From Streptomyces sp. MJM8645 (lineage in GTDB: Bacteria; Actinomycetota; Actinomycetes; Streptomycetales; Streptomycetaceae), in contig NZ_LJJF01000003.1 of assembly GCF_001625365.1 (NCBI RefSeq), positions 124,001 through 188,000 of the forward strand: a stretch of 64,000 nt of DNA, read 5' to 3'. The stretch's first letter is position 1, and the number at the start of each line of letters is the position of its first letter. Position numbers and translations under genes: made by a program. The notes below the pieces were generated by a model. It was not told the DNA's origin. It worked only from the letters and a program-made list of their open reading frames with translations, and searched no databases. Below are positions 26,208 through 34,247 of the stretch, piece after piece.

Positions 26208-27047
26208 ATGAACAAGAAGACCATCGACCCGACCTCGTCCCCGTGGGCCGCCTTCGGAGTTCAACTCCGCAGGTCACGCGAAGCAGTTGGGCTCACCCAG
26301 GTCCAACTGGCGAAGAAGGTCGGGTGCACCGCATCGCACCTGTCCTACGTCGAACTTGCGCACCGACCGCCGAGCCTGCAGCTGGCGGAGCTGGCCGACC
26401 AGGAGCTCAGGACCGGCGGCACGCTGGTACTGATGTACTGGCAGCTCAAGCACACCGCGTTGTTGGAGGGCTTCCCGGAGTACACCAACTACGAGGCCCG
26501 CGCGGAGCAGATCAAACTCTTCGAGATCAACGTCATCCCCGGGCTCCTGCAGACACGGGCCTACGCCGCGGCGATCGAGGCCGGTTACGTCCGACAGGGC
26601 AGCACCTCTCCGGAACAGGCCTCCGAACGTGTCGATTTCCGGATCGCCCGACAGCAGATCCTGGACCGGACACCACCGCCGTTCCTGCACGCCGTGCTCG
26701 ACGAAAGCTGTCTCAGCCGAATCATCGGGGGCCGGGAGGTCATGCTCGAACAGCTGACCCACCTCGAAGCGTTCGCCCGCCGACCGAACGTGGTGATCCA
26801 GGTGGCGCCGTACTCCCTGGGCGAGAACCGGCCGTTCATTCGTCCGGTGACGCTGCTTACCATGCCGAACCACAAAATGCTCGCCTACCTGGAAACTGAG
26901 CAGCGTGGCTACATCGACCGGGATTCTCAGCCGACCAGGGAACTGGACAGGAGCTACGATCGCCTTGTAGTCGAGGCCATGAACCAGGCCGACTCACTCG
27001 CAACGATCAGCTCGGTACGGAGGAAGCTCGAATGGATGTCGAACTGA
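26208..27047 (+). CDS. XRE-family regulator with DUF5753 domain, copy 2
   Basis: A 279-residue paralogue of the 5072 gene with the same start MNKKTIDPTSSPWAAFG. The helix-turn-helix (QLRRSREAVGLTQVQLAKKV, then CTASHLSYVELAHR) differs from copy 1 in recognition-helix residues. The DUF5753 domain is well conserved (KLFEINVIPGLLQTRAYAAA, IQVAPYSLGENRPF). It overlaps its DUF397 partner by 16 bases. The differing recognition residues suggest partly separate targets. Confidence 0.85.
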   Translation: MNKKTIDPTSSPWAAFGVQLRRSREAVGLTQVQLAKKVGCTASHLSYVELAHRPPSLQLAELADQELRTGGTLVLMYWQLKHTALLEGFPEYTNYEARAEQIKLFEINVIPGLLQTRAYAAAIEAGYVRQGSTSPEQASERVDFRIARQQILDRTPPPFLHAVLDESCLSRIIGGREVMLEQLTHLEAFARRPNVVIQVAPYSLGENRPFIRPVTLLTMPNHKMLAYLETEQRGYIDRDSQPTRELDRSYDRLVVEAMNQADSLATISSVRRKLEWMSN

Positions 27048-27238
27048 CTGACGCCTGCTGGAAAAAGAGCTCATACAGCAGTGGCGGCGGCCAGTGCATC
27101 GAGGTGGCCGAGGGTTTCGCCAACGTGACACCCGTCCGCGACTCCAAAGACCCCCACGGCCCGGCCCTCCTCTTCCCCACCCCCGCCTGGCAGGCCTTCG
27201 TCACCGCCATCCGCGCAGGCGAATTCGGCACCGACTAG
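27032..27238 (+). CDS. DUF397 small protein paired with XRE copy 2
   Basis: A 68-residue DUF397 protein: CWKKSSYSSGGGQCIEV, VTPVRDSKDPHGPALLF, WQAFVTAIRAGEFGTD. The ATG at 27032 follows GGAGGAAG. Homology to copy 1 continues a few bases past the stop (TAGGCCTA), which marks the right end of the duplicated unit. Confidence 0.85.
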   Translation: MDVELTDACWKKSSYSSGGGQCIEVAEGFANVTPVRDSKDPHGPALLFPTPAWQAFVTAIRAGEFGTD

Positions 27239-27326
27239 GCCTACCGCTGGACCTACGACGGCTCCCCGCTCGAAGCCACATGAACCCCCGAAGGATCAAC
27301 GCGGTGCTGCGCTAGGGTCTGACGGC

Positions 27327-28919
27327 ATGGGATCACCGACGGAACCGGACGCCTCCGGGGAGTTCCAGCGGATAGCCGACTGCTTGGCGGGGCCGGGTGC
27401 CGACGCGCACCACGCCGGCTTGCAGGAGCTTGAGACACTCGCCCGGGCACATCCCGCGCTACGCCAGCCTGCCGCCGACGCCGTGTGCCGCTACCTGCGC
27501 GGCACCGTTGTGGAAGCTGTCGACAGTGCTGTCGCGGTTCTTGTCGCGCTGGCGCGGGGCGGAGACCACCTCGCCTTCGCCCTAGAGGGCGCCGTCTTGC
27601 CGGACGTCGACTTCAGCGGCTGCTCCTTCGGGCCGACGGTCTTCGCAGACGCCCACTTCCGCGGCCGCTGCGTCTTCGACGGCGCTCACTTCCGCGACGA
27701 CGCGATCTTCGCGCGGGCCGTGTTCGAAGGCGAGGCGTCGTTCGCCGACGTCAGGTTCGGCGCAGACGCCCACTTCGGGCTGGCGCGGTTCCACTCCCCG
27801 GCCGGCTTCGCCGGCGCCCGGTTCGACCATCTGGCCTGGTTCGGCCGTGGTGAGGAGTCCGTCCAGGAGGACGACCCCCGATTCGAAGAGTTCGACGAGG
27901 ACGGCGACCTGCCCTCTGGCAAGCCGGATCCGTTCGGCGTGCAGATCCCCTGGCGCGAGCCGAACGAGGCCGATCCCGGCTGGCCGAGCGCCGTGCTTCA
28001 AGAGGACTACCAGACCTGGTACGAGGGCAGCGACGGCACCTGCTTCCGGGATCGGGTGTCCTTCCACGGCGCGCGATTCCACGGTCCGGCCTGGTTCTGG
28101 AAGGCACGGTTCGGGGCGGATGCGGAGTTCGGCGACGCCTGGTTCGGCGATCAGGTCCATCTCGACCAGCCGAGTGTGGATCTCACCGGCGCGACCGCGG
28201 ACGCTGTCGCCGAGGAAGACGACGCTTCGGAAGTCGACGACGCGGAAGAGTCGTTCAGCCCTCAGCAATGGCCCTTCGGCTGGGTGCTGCGTCCCGAGGA
28301 CAACGGGCCGGGCCGGCTGGTGACGGACGAGTCCGTGGCGCCCTACGCCCACCAGCTCGCCGACGCCGACCCGGCGGTGCGGCTGTCCGGACTGCACGTG
28401 CTCGACGCGCTCGGCCAGGCCCGCGCCGACCAGCGGGCCGGAATCGTCGACGCGGTCTGCGGATTCCTGAGGGCGCCGCTGGCGTTCGAGGCCGGCGATG
28501 AAGCCGCGCTCACCGCGGAGCAGGTGGCCGAACTGAGACTGCGGCGGACCGCGCAGCAGATCCTCACCGACCACCTCCGCTCTCACGACCCCGGGGCGGC
28601 GCCGGATTCCCCGCCGCGCGAACAGTTCTGGGACGGAGTCGATCTCAGCCTTTCCGCCGCCACTCTGATCGACTTCGACCTCAGTGACTGCCGGTTCGCG
28701 CGTGCGGACTTCATGGGCACTCAGTTCCACGGGACCACCAACTTGGAGCGAAGCGCGTTCAAGGCGCACTTCATGCTGCCGGGCGGCGGCGGATACGCCA
28801 CGTTCCACGGCGAATGCCGCACCGCCGGCGCCGCCCTCACCGAGGGCTGGGCCGGACAGAGAAGCGCCGACGAGACCCTCCAGCAAATTCGGGCGCGGTC
28901 GGCCGAGGTGACTGTCTGA
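27327..28919 (+). CDS. Large pentapeptide-repeat protein
   Basis: A 530-residue protein with three patches of A(D/N)F-type repeats forming right-handed quadrilateral helices: about residues 92-170 (DFSGCSFGPTVFADAHFRGR onwards), 235-280 (FRDRVSFHGARFHGPAWFW) and 430-495 (LIDFDLSDCRFARADFMG). Helical parts with HEAT-like look lie between (LADADPAVRLSGLHVLDALG). Such proteins are scaffolds, and a few mimic DNA to protect gyrase; nothing specific indicates that here. The GC content is lower than in the next operon. Confidence 0.7.
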   Translation: MGSPTEPDASGEFQRIADCLAGPGADAHHAGLQELETLARAHPALRQPAADAVCRYLRGTVVEAVDSAVAVLVALARGGDHLAFALEGAVLPDVDFSGCSFGPTVFADAHFRGRCVFDGAHFRDDAIFARAVFEGEASFADVRFGADAHFGLARFHSPAGFAGARFDHLAWFGRGEESVQEDDPRFEEFDEDGDLPSGKPDPFGVQIPWREPNEADPGWPSAVLQEDYQTWYEGSDGTCFRDRVSFHGARFHGPAWFWKARFGADAEFGDAWFGDQVHLDQPSVDLTGATADAVAEEDDASEVDDAEESFSPQQWPFGWVLRPEDNGPGRLVTDESVAPYAHQLADADPAVRLSGLHVLDALGQARADQRAGIVDAVCGFLRAPLAFEAGDEAALTAEQVAELRLRRTAQQILTDHLRSHDPGAAPDSPPREQFWDGVDLSLSAATLIDFDLSDCRFARADFMGTQFHGTTNLERSAFKAHFMLPGGGGYATFHGECRTAGAALTEGWAGQRSADETLQQIRARSAEVTV

Positions 28920-29053
28920 GTCAGTCCGTCAGCCGTCGACCGGCACCAGGCCGGCGGCTGGATCTGGAGGCTGTCGAACCAGGCCGCGATCTCTCGCAAG
29001 AAGGCCCTGATCACGAAGATGGCCAAGTCGTCGCGGCACCAGGGCAGTCCGCT

Positions 29054-29302
29054 TCACGCGCCCCGGCGGCGCGCCGATGGGCGCGGGCGACGGACGCGGG
29101 CGATGGGCGCGGGCGATGGCGAAGCGGCTCGCTCGGCGGCCTCGGGCATGGCGGCCGGCCCGAGGTCGCCGTCGGGCTCGCGGGTGATCAGGGCGAGCAG
29201 GGCGGGGTCGGCGTGGACCTCGGCGCTGTGGCGCCACTGGGTGAGCAGCAGCGCGATGGGGGCGAGGTTGTCCAGGGCCACCGCGCCGCGGGCGGTGGCC
29301 AC
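29054..29302 (-). CDS. Possible small last gene of the biosynthetic operon
   Basis: A GTG start at 29302 sits 21 bases after the hydrolase stop, with GGGAG upstream. The first 55 residues look coding (LAPIALLLTQWRHSAEVHAD, then PALLALITREPDGDLGP); the tail is a low-complexity Arg/Pro run encoded by GGGCGATG-type repeats, suggesting frame decay. The region 28920-29053 holds no gene that I can support. Confidence 0.4.
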   Translation of the reverse strand: MATARGAVALDNLAPIALLLTQWRHSAEVHADPALLALITREPDGDLGPAAMPEAAERAASPSPAPIARVRRPRPSARRRGA

Positions 29303-29323
29303 GATCTCCCACCCGTCCTGCGG

Positions 29324-30256
29324 TCAGCCGGCGGCGGCCAGGGCCGGCTCGGGGGCGGCTGTGGCGGGCTGGGGCCGGGGGCGGGTGAGGCATTCGTCGG
29401 TGAAGGCGAGGGCGCGCAGGTGGTAGGGGCGGGCGGCGTGGCCCAGGGAGAGGTTGTGGCCGGCGCGGTGGGCGGTGACGAGGTGGGCCAGGCCCGGGGG
29501 GAAGGCGGCGGTGAGGGCGGTGCGGTGGGAGGGTTCCAGGCGCCACCAGGCCTCGTGGTCGGCGAGGGTGAGGCGCACGGGCACGCGTACGCGGGCGGCC
29601 AGGGCGCTGTAGCGGGCGGGCCAGGTGGCCAGTTCGCGGGATTCGAGGGCGGGGACGGGGGTGAGCAGGGTGCGGGCGGCGTGGAAGGTGCCGGGCGGGT
29701 AGAGGCCGAGGGGGCCCCAGTTGAGGCGGCCGCCGCCGGCGAGGTCGTCGGGGCGCTCCCACGCGCCGGGGGCGTAGTGCTGGGCGAGGCCGGAGATGTC
29801 GGCGCCGAGCAGGGGCAGGCGGGGGTCGGCGGGCCAGTGGGCGGCGAGGTGGAGGGCGATCTTGCCGCCGAAGGAGTGGGCGAGGAGCTGGACGCCGGCG
29901 CCGACGGGGTGGGCGCGGGCGTAGTCGGTGAGGGCGGCGTGCAGGGTGGCGGCCTGGTCGGCGATGAGCTGGCCGTCGGGCAGGCGGTGGGCGGAGGCGC
30001 CGTGGCCGGGGCGGTCCAGGGCCAGGACGGTGTAGCCGAGGTCGGCGGCCAGGGTGAGCAGGCTGGTGTCGGGGTGGGCGGGGCCGGCGAAGTAGGCGGC
30101 GCGCATGCCGCGGCCGTGGATGGCGAGGAGGACGGCCTTGGGGGCGCGGTCCTGGGGTTCGGCGACGAGGGCGGAGACGGGGATGCCGCCGGCGTCCAGG
30201 ACCAGGGAGCGGGTGGCGAGCCGGGGGTTGGGCCGCGGGTTCGGGCGGGGGTTCAT
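29324..30256 (-). CDS. Alpha/beta hydrolase of the pyrrole/Trp-like operon
   Basis: A 310-residue alpha/beta hydrolase. IHGRGMRAAYFAGPAHPDTS (oxyanion region), YTVLALDRPGHGAS, nucleophile elbow LLAHSFGGK with Ala in place of the first Gly, and the His in RAGHNLSLGHA. It may be a thioesterase or hydrolase that releases or tailors the pathway product. The ATG overlaps the TrpC-like stop by four bases, so it is firmly in the operon. Confidence 0.8.
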   Translation of the reverse strand: MNPRPNPRPNPRLATRSLVLDAGGIPVSALVAEPQDRAPKAVLLAIHGRGMRAAYFAGPAHPDTSLLTLAADLGYTVLALDRPGHGASAHRLPDGQLIADQAATLHAALTDYARAHPVGAGVQLLAHSFGGKIALHLAAHWPADPRLPLLGADISGLAQHYAPGAWERPDDLAGGGRLNWGPLGLYPPGTFHAARTLLTPVPALESRELATWPARYSALAARVRVPVRLTLADHEAWWRLEPSHRTALTAAFPPGLAHLVTAHRAGHNLSLGHAARPYHLRALAFTDECLTRPRPQPATAAPEPALAAAG

Positions 30257-30987
30257 ACGGCGGCCCCGGCCCGGACGGTGGTGGCGCGGGCGGTGGTAGC
30301 CCGGGCGGTGTCGAGGTCGGTGAGCCAGCCGGTGAGGTCGCTCTGGCGCATCAGCGTGGTGCCGATGAGCAGTCCCGCGTAGCCGGCGTCCAGGAGGCGG
30401 GCGGCGTCGGCGGGTTCGGTGATGGCGGAGGCGGAGACGGGGGCGCGGGTGCCGGTGGCGTGCAGGGCGGGCAGCAGGCGCAGGCTGCGTCCGAGGTCGC
30501 CGCGGTCGCGTTCGCGGGTGCGGATGTCCTTGTTGTTGACGGCGATGACGCAGTGTTCGGGCTGGGGCAGGTGGGCGAGTTCGTGTTCGCCGGTGATCTC
30601 GACGAACGGGGTCAGGCCCAGGGCGAGGGCGGTGGTGACCAGGCGGTGCAGGGAGGTGGCGGGCAGCAGGGCGGCGGTGAGCAGGACGGCGGAGGCGCCG
30701 AGGGCGGCGGCGGCCTCCAGTTGGGCGGGGCGGGTGAGGAAGTCCTTCTGCAGGACGGGCAGGTCGGTGGCGTCGGTGACCTCGCGCAGCAGGCGGGGGG
30801 TGCCGCCGAACCAGCGGCCGGTGACCACGGACAGGCAGGGCGCGCCGGCCTGTTCGTAGCGGGTGACGAGGTCGGTGACGGTGCGCGGGCCCAGCAGGTC
30901 GGTGCCGTGCGGGTCGCGGAGTTTGACTTCCATGATCAGGGGGCGTCTCGCGGCCAGCAGGGCGTCGAGGAACCGCGGGGCGCTCAT
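30253..30987 (-). CDS. Divergent indole-3-glycerol-phosphate-synthase (TrpC) homologue
   Basis: A 244-residue TIM barrel. Conserved with TrpC: IMEVKLRDP (Glu 20 and Lys 22 at the E51/K53 positions of the Sulfolobus enzyme), LQKDF (catalytic Lys), VEITG (Glu) and VNNKDI (Asn). Unusual: the SESGI motif reads SASAI, so the glutamate equivalent to E210 is Ala, and the about 45-residue N-terminal extension that normally covers the active site is missing. It may ring-close a different amino-deoxyribulose phosphate. The ATG overlaps the TrpF-like stop. Confidence 0.8.
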   Translation of the reverse strand: MSAPRFLDALLAARRPLIMEVKLRDPHGTDLLGPRTVTDLVTRYEQAGAPCLSVVTGRWFGGTPRLLREVTDATDLPVLQKDFLTRPAQLEAAAALGASAVLLTAALLPATSLHRLVTTALALGLTPFVEITGEHELAHLPQPEHCVIAVNNKDIRTRERDRGDLGRSLRLLPALHATGTRAPVSASAITEPADAARLLDAGYAGLLIGTTLMRQSDLTGWLTDLDTARATTARATTVRAGAAV

Positions 30988-31709
30988 ACGTGAGCCTCCT
31001 TGGGGCGGGGGTGCCAGGCGTGGGCGAGGGCGGTGACGGCTTCGTGGGTGAAGTCGCCGGCCCGGTTGCGGGCGGCGGTGTCGATGTCGGCGCCGGCGTA
31101 CAGGGGGTGGTCGGTGACGGTGCGGTAGGTGTCGCGGTTGGCGGCGTTCAGGCCGCCGGCGAGGAGGAAGGGGATGGTGAGGCGGGGCAGCAGGGTGTGG
31201 ACGTCGGCGGGGGCCAGGGGGTGGCCGGTGGAGCCGACGCGGCCGTCGTCGGTGACGGTGTCGAGGAGGAACAGGTCGCAGCCGGCGCGTTCGAAGGCGC
31301 CGATGAAGGGGCGTTCCAGGCAGCGGCCGCGGGAGAGGTGGAGGACTTTGACGAGGACGGCGTAGGGCAGGTGGTGGCGCAGTTCGGTGACGAGGGCGGG
31401 GTTCTGGTAGGCGTGGAGCTGGATCCAGCGGATGCCGGTGGCGCGGGCGAGGCGGGCGAGTTGGTCGGCGTCGTCGAGGAAGGTGACCAGGACGGGTTCC
31501 AGGCCCAGGCGGATGGCGGTGGCGGCGAGGTGGGCGAGGTGTTGTTCGGAGAGTTCGGCGGGGCCGCCGGGCACGCCGTGCCACAGGCCCACCAGGGTGG
31601 GGCCGGATTCGGCGAGGAGGGTGAGGTCGGCGCGGGTGCGGGCCCCGCACACCTTGAGGTGGCGGGGCCGCGCGGGCGGCAGCGGGCGGGGCGGGGCGGG
31701 GGCGCTCAC
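30984..31709 (-). CDS. Divergent phosphoribosylanthranilate-isomerase (TrpF) homologue
   Basis: A 241-residue TIM barrel. Seen: LKVCGARTRADL with the catalytic Cys (residue 21), IQLHAYQNPALV, FLLDT with the catalytic Asp (residue 150), GSTGHPL and LLAGGLNAAN. Those match TrpF (Cys and Asp for the Amadori rearrangement), but the C-terminal phosphate loop SSGVE...PG.KD is replaced by IDTAARNRAGDFT. A GTG start overlaps the stop of the dehydrogenase-like gene (GTGA). I expect Amadori isomerisation of an N-ribosyl amine related to phosphoribosylanthranilate. Confidence 0.8.
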   Translation of the reverse strand: MSAPAPPRPLPPARPRHLKVCGARTRADLTLLAESGPTLVGLWHGVPGGPAELSEQHLAHLAATAIRLGLEPVLVTFLDDADQLARLARATGIRWIQLHAYQNPALVTELRHHLPYAVLVKVLHLSRGRCLERPFIGAFERAGCDLFLLDTVTDDGRVGSTGHPLAPADVHTLLPRLTIPFLLAGGLNAANRDTYRTVTDHPLYAGADIDTAARNRAGDFTHEAVTALAHAWHPRPKEAHV

Positions 31710-32851
31710 TTGCCGAGTCCGAGCATGGCGGCGATGCGGTTGTACTGGATCTCGTTGCTGCCGGAGTAGATGGTGCCGGCGACGGCGTTGCGCACGTCCT
31801 TCTCCAGCCCGTATTCGGACATGTAGCCGTTGCCGCCGAAGACCTGGACGGCGGCCAGCGAGGTGGCGAGGTTGGATTCGCTGGTGAGGAGTTTGGCGAT
31901 CGCCATGTCGACGGTGACGTTCTCGCCGGCCTCCAGGCGCTGGGCCGTGTCGTAGAGCCACTTGCGGGCGGTCTCCAGGCGGATCTTGGTGTCGACGATC
32001 TTGTTGGCGACCGACTGATAGGAGCCGATGGGCTTGCCGAAGGACATGCGGGTCTTGGCGTAGTCGAGGCAGCGGGCCAGGCGGTGCTGCATCTCGCCGG
32101 TGTTGACGATGAAGGAGTAGAGGATCTCGCGTTTCATGACGTGGTCCAGGACGAGGAAGCCGCCGCCGACGCGGCCCAGGACCCGGGAGGCGGGCACCTT
32201 GACGTCGTCGAGGTAGACCTCGGACAGCGGTGAGGTGCGCAGGCCCATCTTCTTGATGGGGTTTCCGGTGCTGATGCCGGGCATGTCGCGGTCCAGGAGG
32301 AACGCGGTGACGCCGAGCGCCCCGCCCTGGGGGTGGGTGCGGGCGTAGACGACGATGACGTCGGCGACGGGGCCGTTGCTGACGAAGGTCTTGGCGCCGT
32401 TGAGGACGAAGTGGTCGCCGTCGCGGATCGCGCGGGTGCGCATCTGCATGGCGTCCGAGCCGCCCTCGGACTCGGTGATGGCGTGGGCGCCGATGGCCTC
32501 GCCGGAGGCGATGCGCGGCAGGTAGGCCTCTTTGAGGGCGGGTGAGCCGAAGGCCTGGAGGGGGACGCCGGTGGAGGCGAGGGAGGTGGTGACGGAGAAG
32601 TTGAGGCCGCCGTCGCGGCAGGTCTGCCCCAGGCCCTCCAGGACGTACATGGTGGTGAGCAGGGACTGGCCCAGCCCGCCGTAGCGTTCCTCGAAGGGCA
32701 GGGACAGGATTCCGGTCTTCTGGACGAGGCGCCACTTGTCGTGGGAGAAGGCGGCCTGTTCGTCGCCTTCGATGTGGCCGGCGCTCAGGTCGTCGCCGAA
32801 GCGGGCCAGGCCCTCGCGCAGGGCGTGCTGGTCGGCGTTCCAGCGGATCAT
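31706..32851 (-). CDS. Acyl-CoA-dehydrogenase-like oxidase, likely prolyl-carrier dehydrogenase
   Basis: A 381-residue flavoprotein of the acyl-CoA dehydrogenase fold, of the type that oxidises L-prolyl-S-carrier to pyrrolyl-2-carboxyl-S-carrier (RedW, PltE, PigA class). Seen: HAITESEGGSDAMQMRTRA and FVLNGAKTFVSNGPVADV (FAD and substrate loops), and FGGNGYMSEYGLEKD. The base of medium-chain enzymes is Ser here (IYSGSNEIQ), while Glu 242 (KREILYSF) aligns with the isovaleryl-CoA-dehydrogenase base, as in the prolyl oxidases. With the ligase and carrier genes it forms a pyrrole-making set. Confidence 0.8.
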   Translation of the reverse strand: MIRWNADQHALREGLARFGDDLSAGHIEGDEQAAFSHDKWRLVQKTGILSLPFEERYGGLGQSLLTTMYVLEGLGQTCRDGGLNFSVTTSLASTGVPLQAFGSPALKEAYLPRIASGEAIGAHAITESEGGSDAMQMRTRAIRDGDHFVLNGAKTFVSNGPVADVIVVYARTHPQGGALGVTAFLLDRDMPGISTGNPIKKMGLRTSPLSEVYLDDVKVPASRVLGRVGGGFLVLDHVMKREILYSFIVNTGEMQHRLARCLDYAKTRMSFGKPIGSYQSVANKIVDTKIRLETARKWLYDTAQRLEAGENVTVDMAIAKLLTSESNLATSLAAVQVFGGNGYMSEYGLEKDVRNAVAGTIYSGSNEIQYNRIAAMLGLGK

Positions 32852-32868
32852 GGACGTGCCGCCTTCCT

Positions 32869-32921
32869 CCCGGGCCCGCGTGCGGGGCCCGGGGTGGCAG
32901 GCCGGCGCGCGGGGCGCCGGC
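32869..32921 (-). other. Two adjacent hairpins in the 96-bp gap upstream of the oxidase gene
   Basis: A 9-bp perfect stem (32869-32877 with 32885-32893) and an 8-bp perfect stem (32901-32908 with 32914-32921) lie between the EctC-like and oxidase genes. This is the widest gap in the operon after that between the oxoamine synthase and ketosynthase genes; they may affect transcript stability or partial termination. Confidence 0.5.
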
Positions 32922-32947
32922 GCGTGACTCGAAGGGGGGGTCTTCGC

Positions 32948-33322
32948 CTAGTAGGCGGAGGAGGAGGAGGCGTCGAGCTGGTGGACCTCGTCGCCGCGCA
33001 GGGCCGGGGAGAAGACGCAGACCAGGCGCAGGTCCTCGTGGGGGCTGGCGACCAGGTAGTGGGCGTCGTGCTGGTCGAGGGCGTAGAGGCGGCCGGGGGT
33101 GATGGGGTGGGAGGTGCCGTCCATGGCGATGACCTCGCCGGAGCCGGCGATGCAGTAGCACGCCTCCAGGTGGTTGCGGTACTCCAGGCGGGACTTGGTG
33201 CCGGCGTTGACGATGGTGTCGGTGAGGGTGTAGCCGAGGTTGTCGCCGGCCACCAGGAAGCGGCGGGACAGGCCGTTGCCCCACTCGACGGTCTGGACGT
33301 CGTCAAGGTCGCGGATCAGCAT
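32948..33322 (-). CDS. Ectoine-synthase (EctC)-like cupin
   Basis: A 124-residue cupin clearly related to L-ectoine synthase: MLIRDLDDVQTVEWGNG, NAGTKSRLEYRNHLEACYCI, GEVIAMDGTSHPITPGRLYA, LDQHDAHYLVA and LRLVCVFSPALRGDEVHQLD. EctC closes a ring by attack of an amine on an acyl carbonyl with loss of water. No ectA or ectB is near, and the operon is biosynthetic, so I infer that it catalyses a similar cyclising dehydration on an aminoketone intermediate, perhaps that made by the oxoamine synthase. It is five residues shorter at the C-terminus than usual EctC proteins. Confidence 0.8.
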   Translation of the reverse strand: MLIRDLDDVQTVEWGNGLSRRFLVAGDNLGYTLTDTIVNAGTKSRLEYRNHLEACYCIAGSGEVIAMDGTSHPITPGRLYALDQHDAHYLVASPHEDLRLVCVFSPALRGDEVHQLDASSSSAY

Positions 33323-33341
33323 GCTGGTTCTGCCTTTCGTG

Positions 33342-34247
33342 TCAGCGGGCGAGGGTGGTGGTGCCGGGGGTGGTGCTCGTGCTGGTGGTGCGCGGTACGG
33401 CGGTGGTGCTGGTGGTGGTGCGTCCGGCCGTGGCGGGCTGGGGTGGCCCGGGCGGGCGGAGGTCGTGGAGGAGGGCGCGCAGCGCCTGGGCGGCGTCGCG
33501 GCCCTCGGTGAGGGCGGTCTCGATGCGGGCGACGGCGGCGGAGCCGACGATCGCGGCGTCGGCTCCGGCGGCGGCGACCGCGTCCAGGTCGGCGGCGCTT
33601 TTGACGCCGAAGCCGATGGCGACCGGGGTGGCGGGGGCGGCGGCGCGCAGGGTGGCGACGGTGGCGGCCAGGGTGTGGTGGCCTGCCGCGGGGGTGGTGC
33701 CGGAGCGGCCGTAGTGGGCGACGAGGTAGACGTAGGCGTCGTGGGCGTCGCGGGCGGCGGCGGCGAGGACCTCGGGGGTGGAGGTCGGGTAGCAGGTGGC
33801 GACCTGCGGCAGGGCGGCCTCGCGCAGGGCCTGGCGCCAGGCGGGGCGCAGGCGGGGCGGCAGGGCGTGGACGAGCAGGGCGTCGGCGCCGGCCTGGGCG
33901 ATGGCGCGGGCGCAGGTGGCGGGGTCGGCGGCGCGCAGGCTGTGGCTCCAGTCGGCGAGCAGTGCGATCTTCATGTTCTTCAACTGGGGCCGCAGGGTGG
34001 CGAGTTCGTCCAGGACGGTGTCCAGGGTGGTGCCGGCGGCCAGGGCCCGGTCGGCGGAGCGGCGGATGACGGGGCCGTCGGTGGGCGAGTTGGGGAAGGG
34101 GACGGCGAGTTCGAGGACGTCGACGCCTTCCTCCTCCAGCACGAGGGCCAGGTCGGTGAGGCGGGCGGGCGGGTCTCCGGCGTTGAGGAACAGGGCCAGG
34201 TGCGGGCGGCCGTCGGCGCGGGCGGCGAAGAACGTGGTGTCAGGCAT
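33342..34247 (-). CDS. Divergent tryptophan-synthase alpha (TrpA) homologue
   Basis: A 301-residue TIM barrel. Both catalytic acids are kept: Glu 46 in LELAVPF (E49 of Salmonella) and Asp 57 in TDGPV (D60); GRSGT, PVAIGFGVKS and IVGSAAVARIE match the phosphate site. No TrpB partner is encoded, so it probably acts as a free lyase releasing an indole-type product from an indole-glycerol-phosphate-like substrate, as plant BX1/IGL do. A Thr/Ser-rich tail of about 37 residues is extra. It overlaps the TrpD-like stop. Confidence 0.8.
   Translation of the reverse strand: MPDTTFFAARADGRPHLALFLNAGDPPARLTDLALVLEEEGVDVLELAVPFPNSPTDGPVIRRSADRALAAGTTLDTVLDELATLRPQLKNMKIALLADWSHSLRAADPATCARAIAQAGADALLVHALPPRLRPAWRQALREAALPQVATCYPTSTPEVLAAAARDAHDAYVYLVAHYGRSGTTPAAGHHTLAATVATLRAAAPATPVAIGFGVKSAADLDAVAAAGADAAIVGSAAVARIETALTEGRDAAQALRALLHDLRPPGPPQPATAGRTTTSTTAVPRTTSTSTTPGTTTLAR

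Noticed and set aside
28920..29053. Minus-strand segment reading LAIFVIRAFLREIAAWFDSL
   Set aside because: It looks coding over about 35 residues but has no supported start or family; possibly a fragment, too weak to list.
32948..33322. Ectoine biosynthesis
   Set aside because: Only the EctC-like gene is present, with no ectA, ectB or ectD nearby, and it lies within a secondary-metabolite operon.
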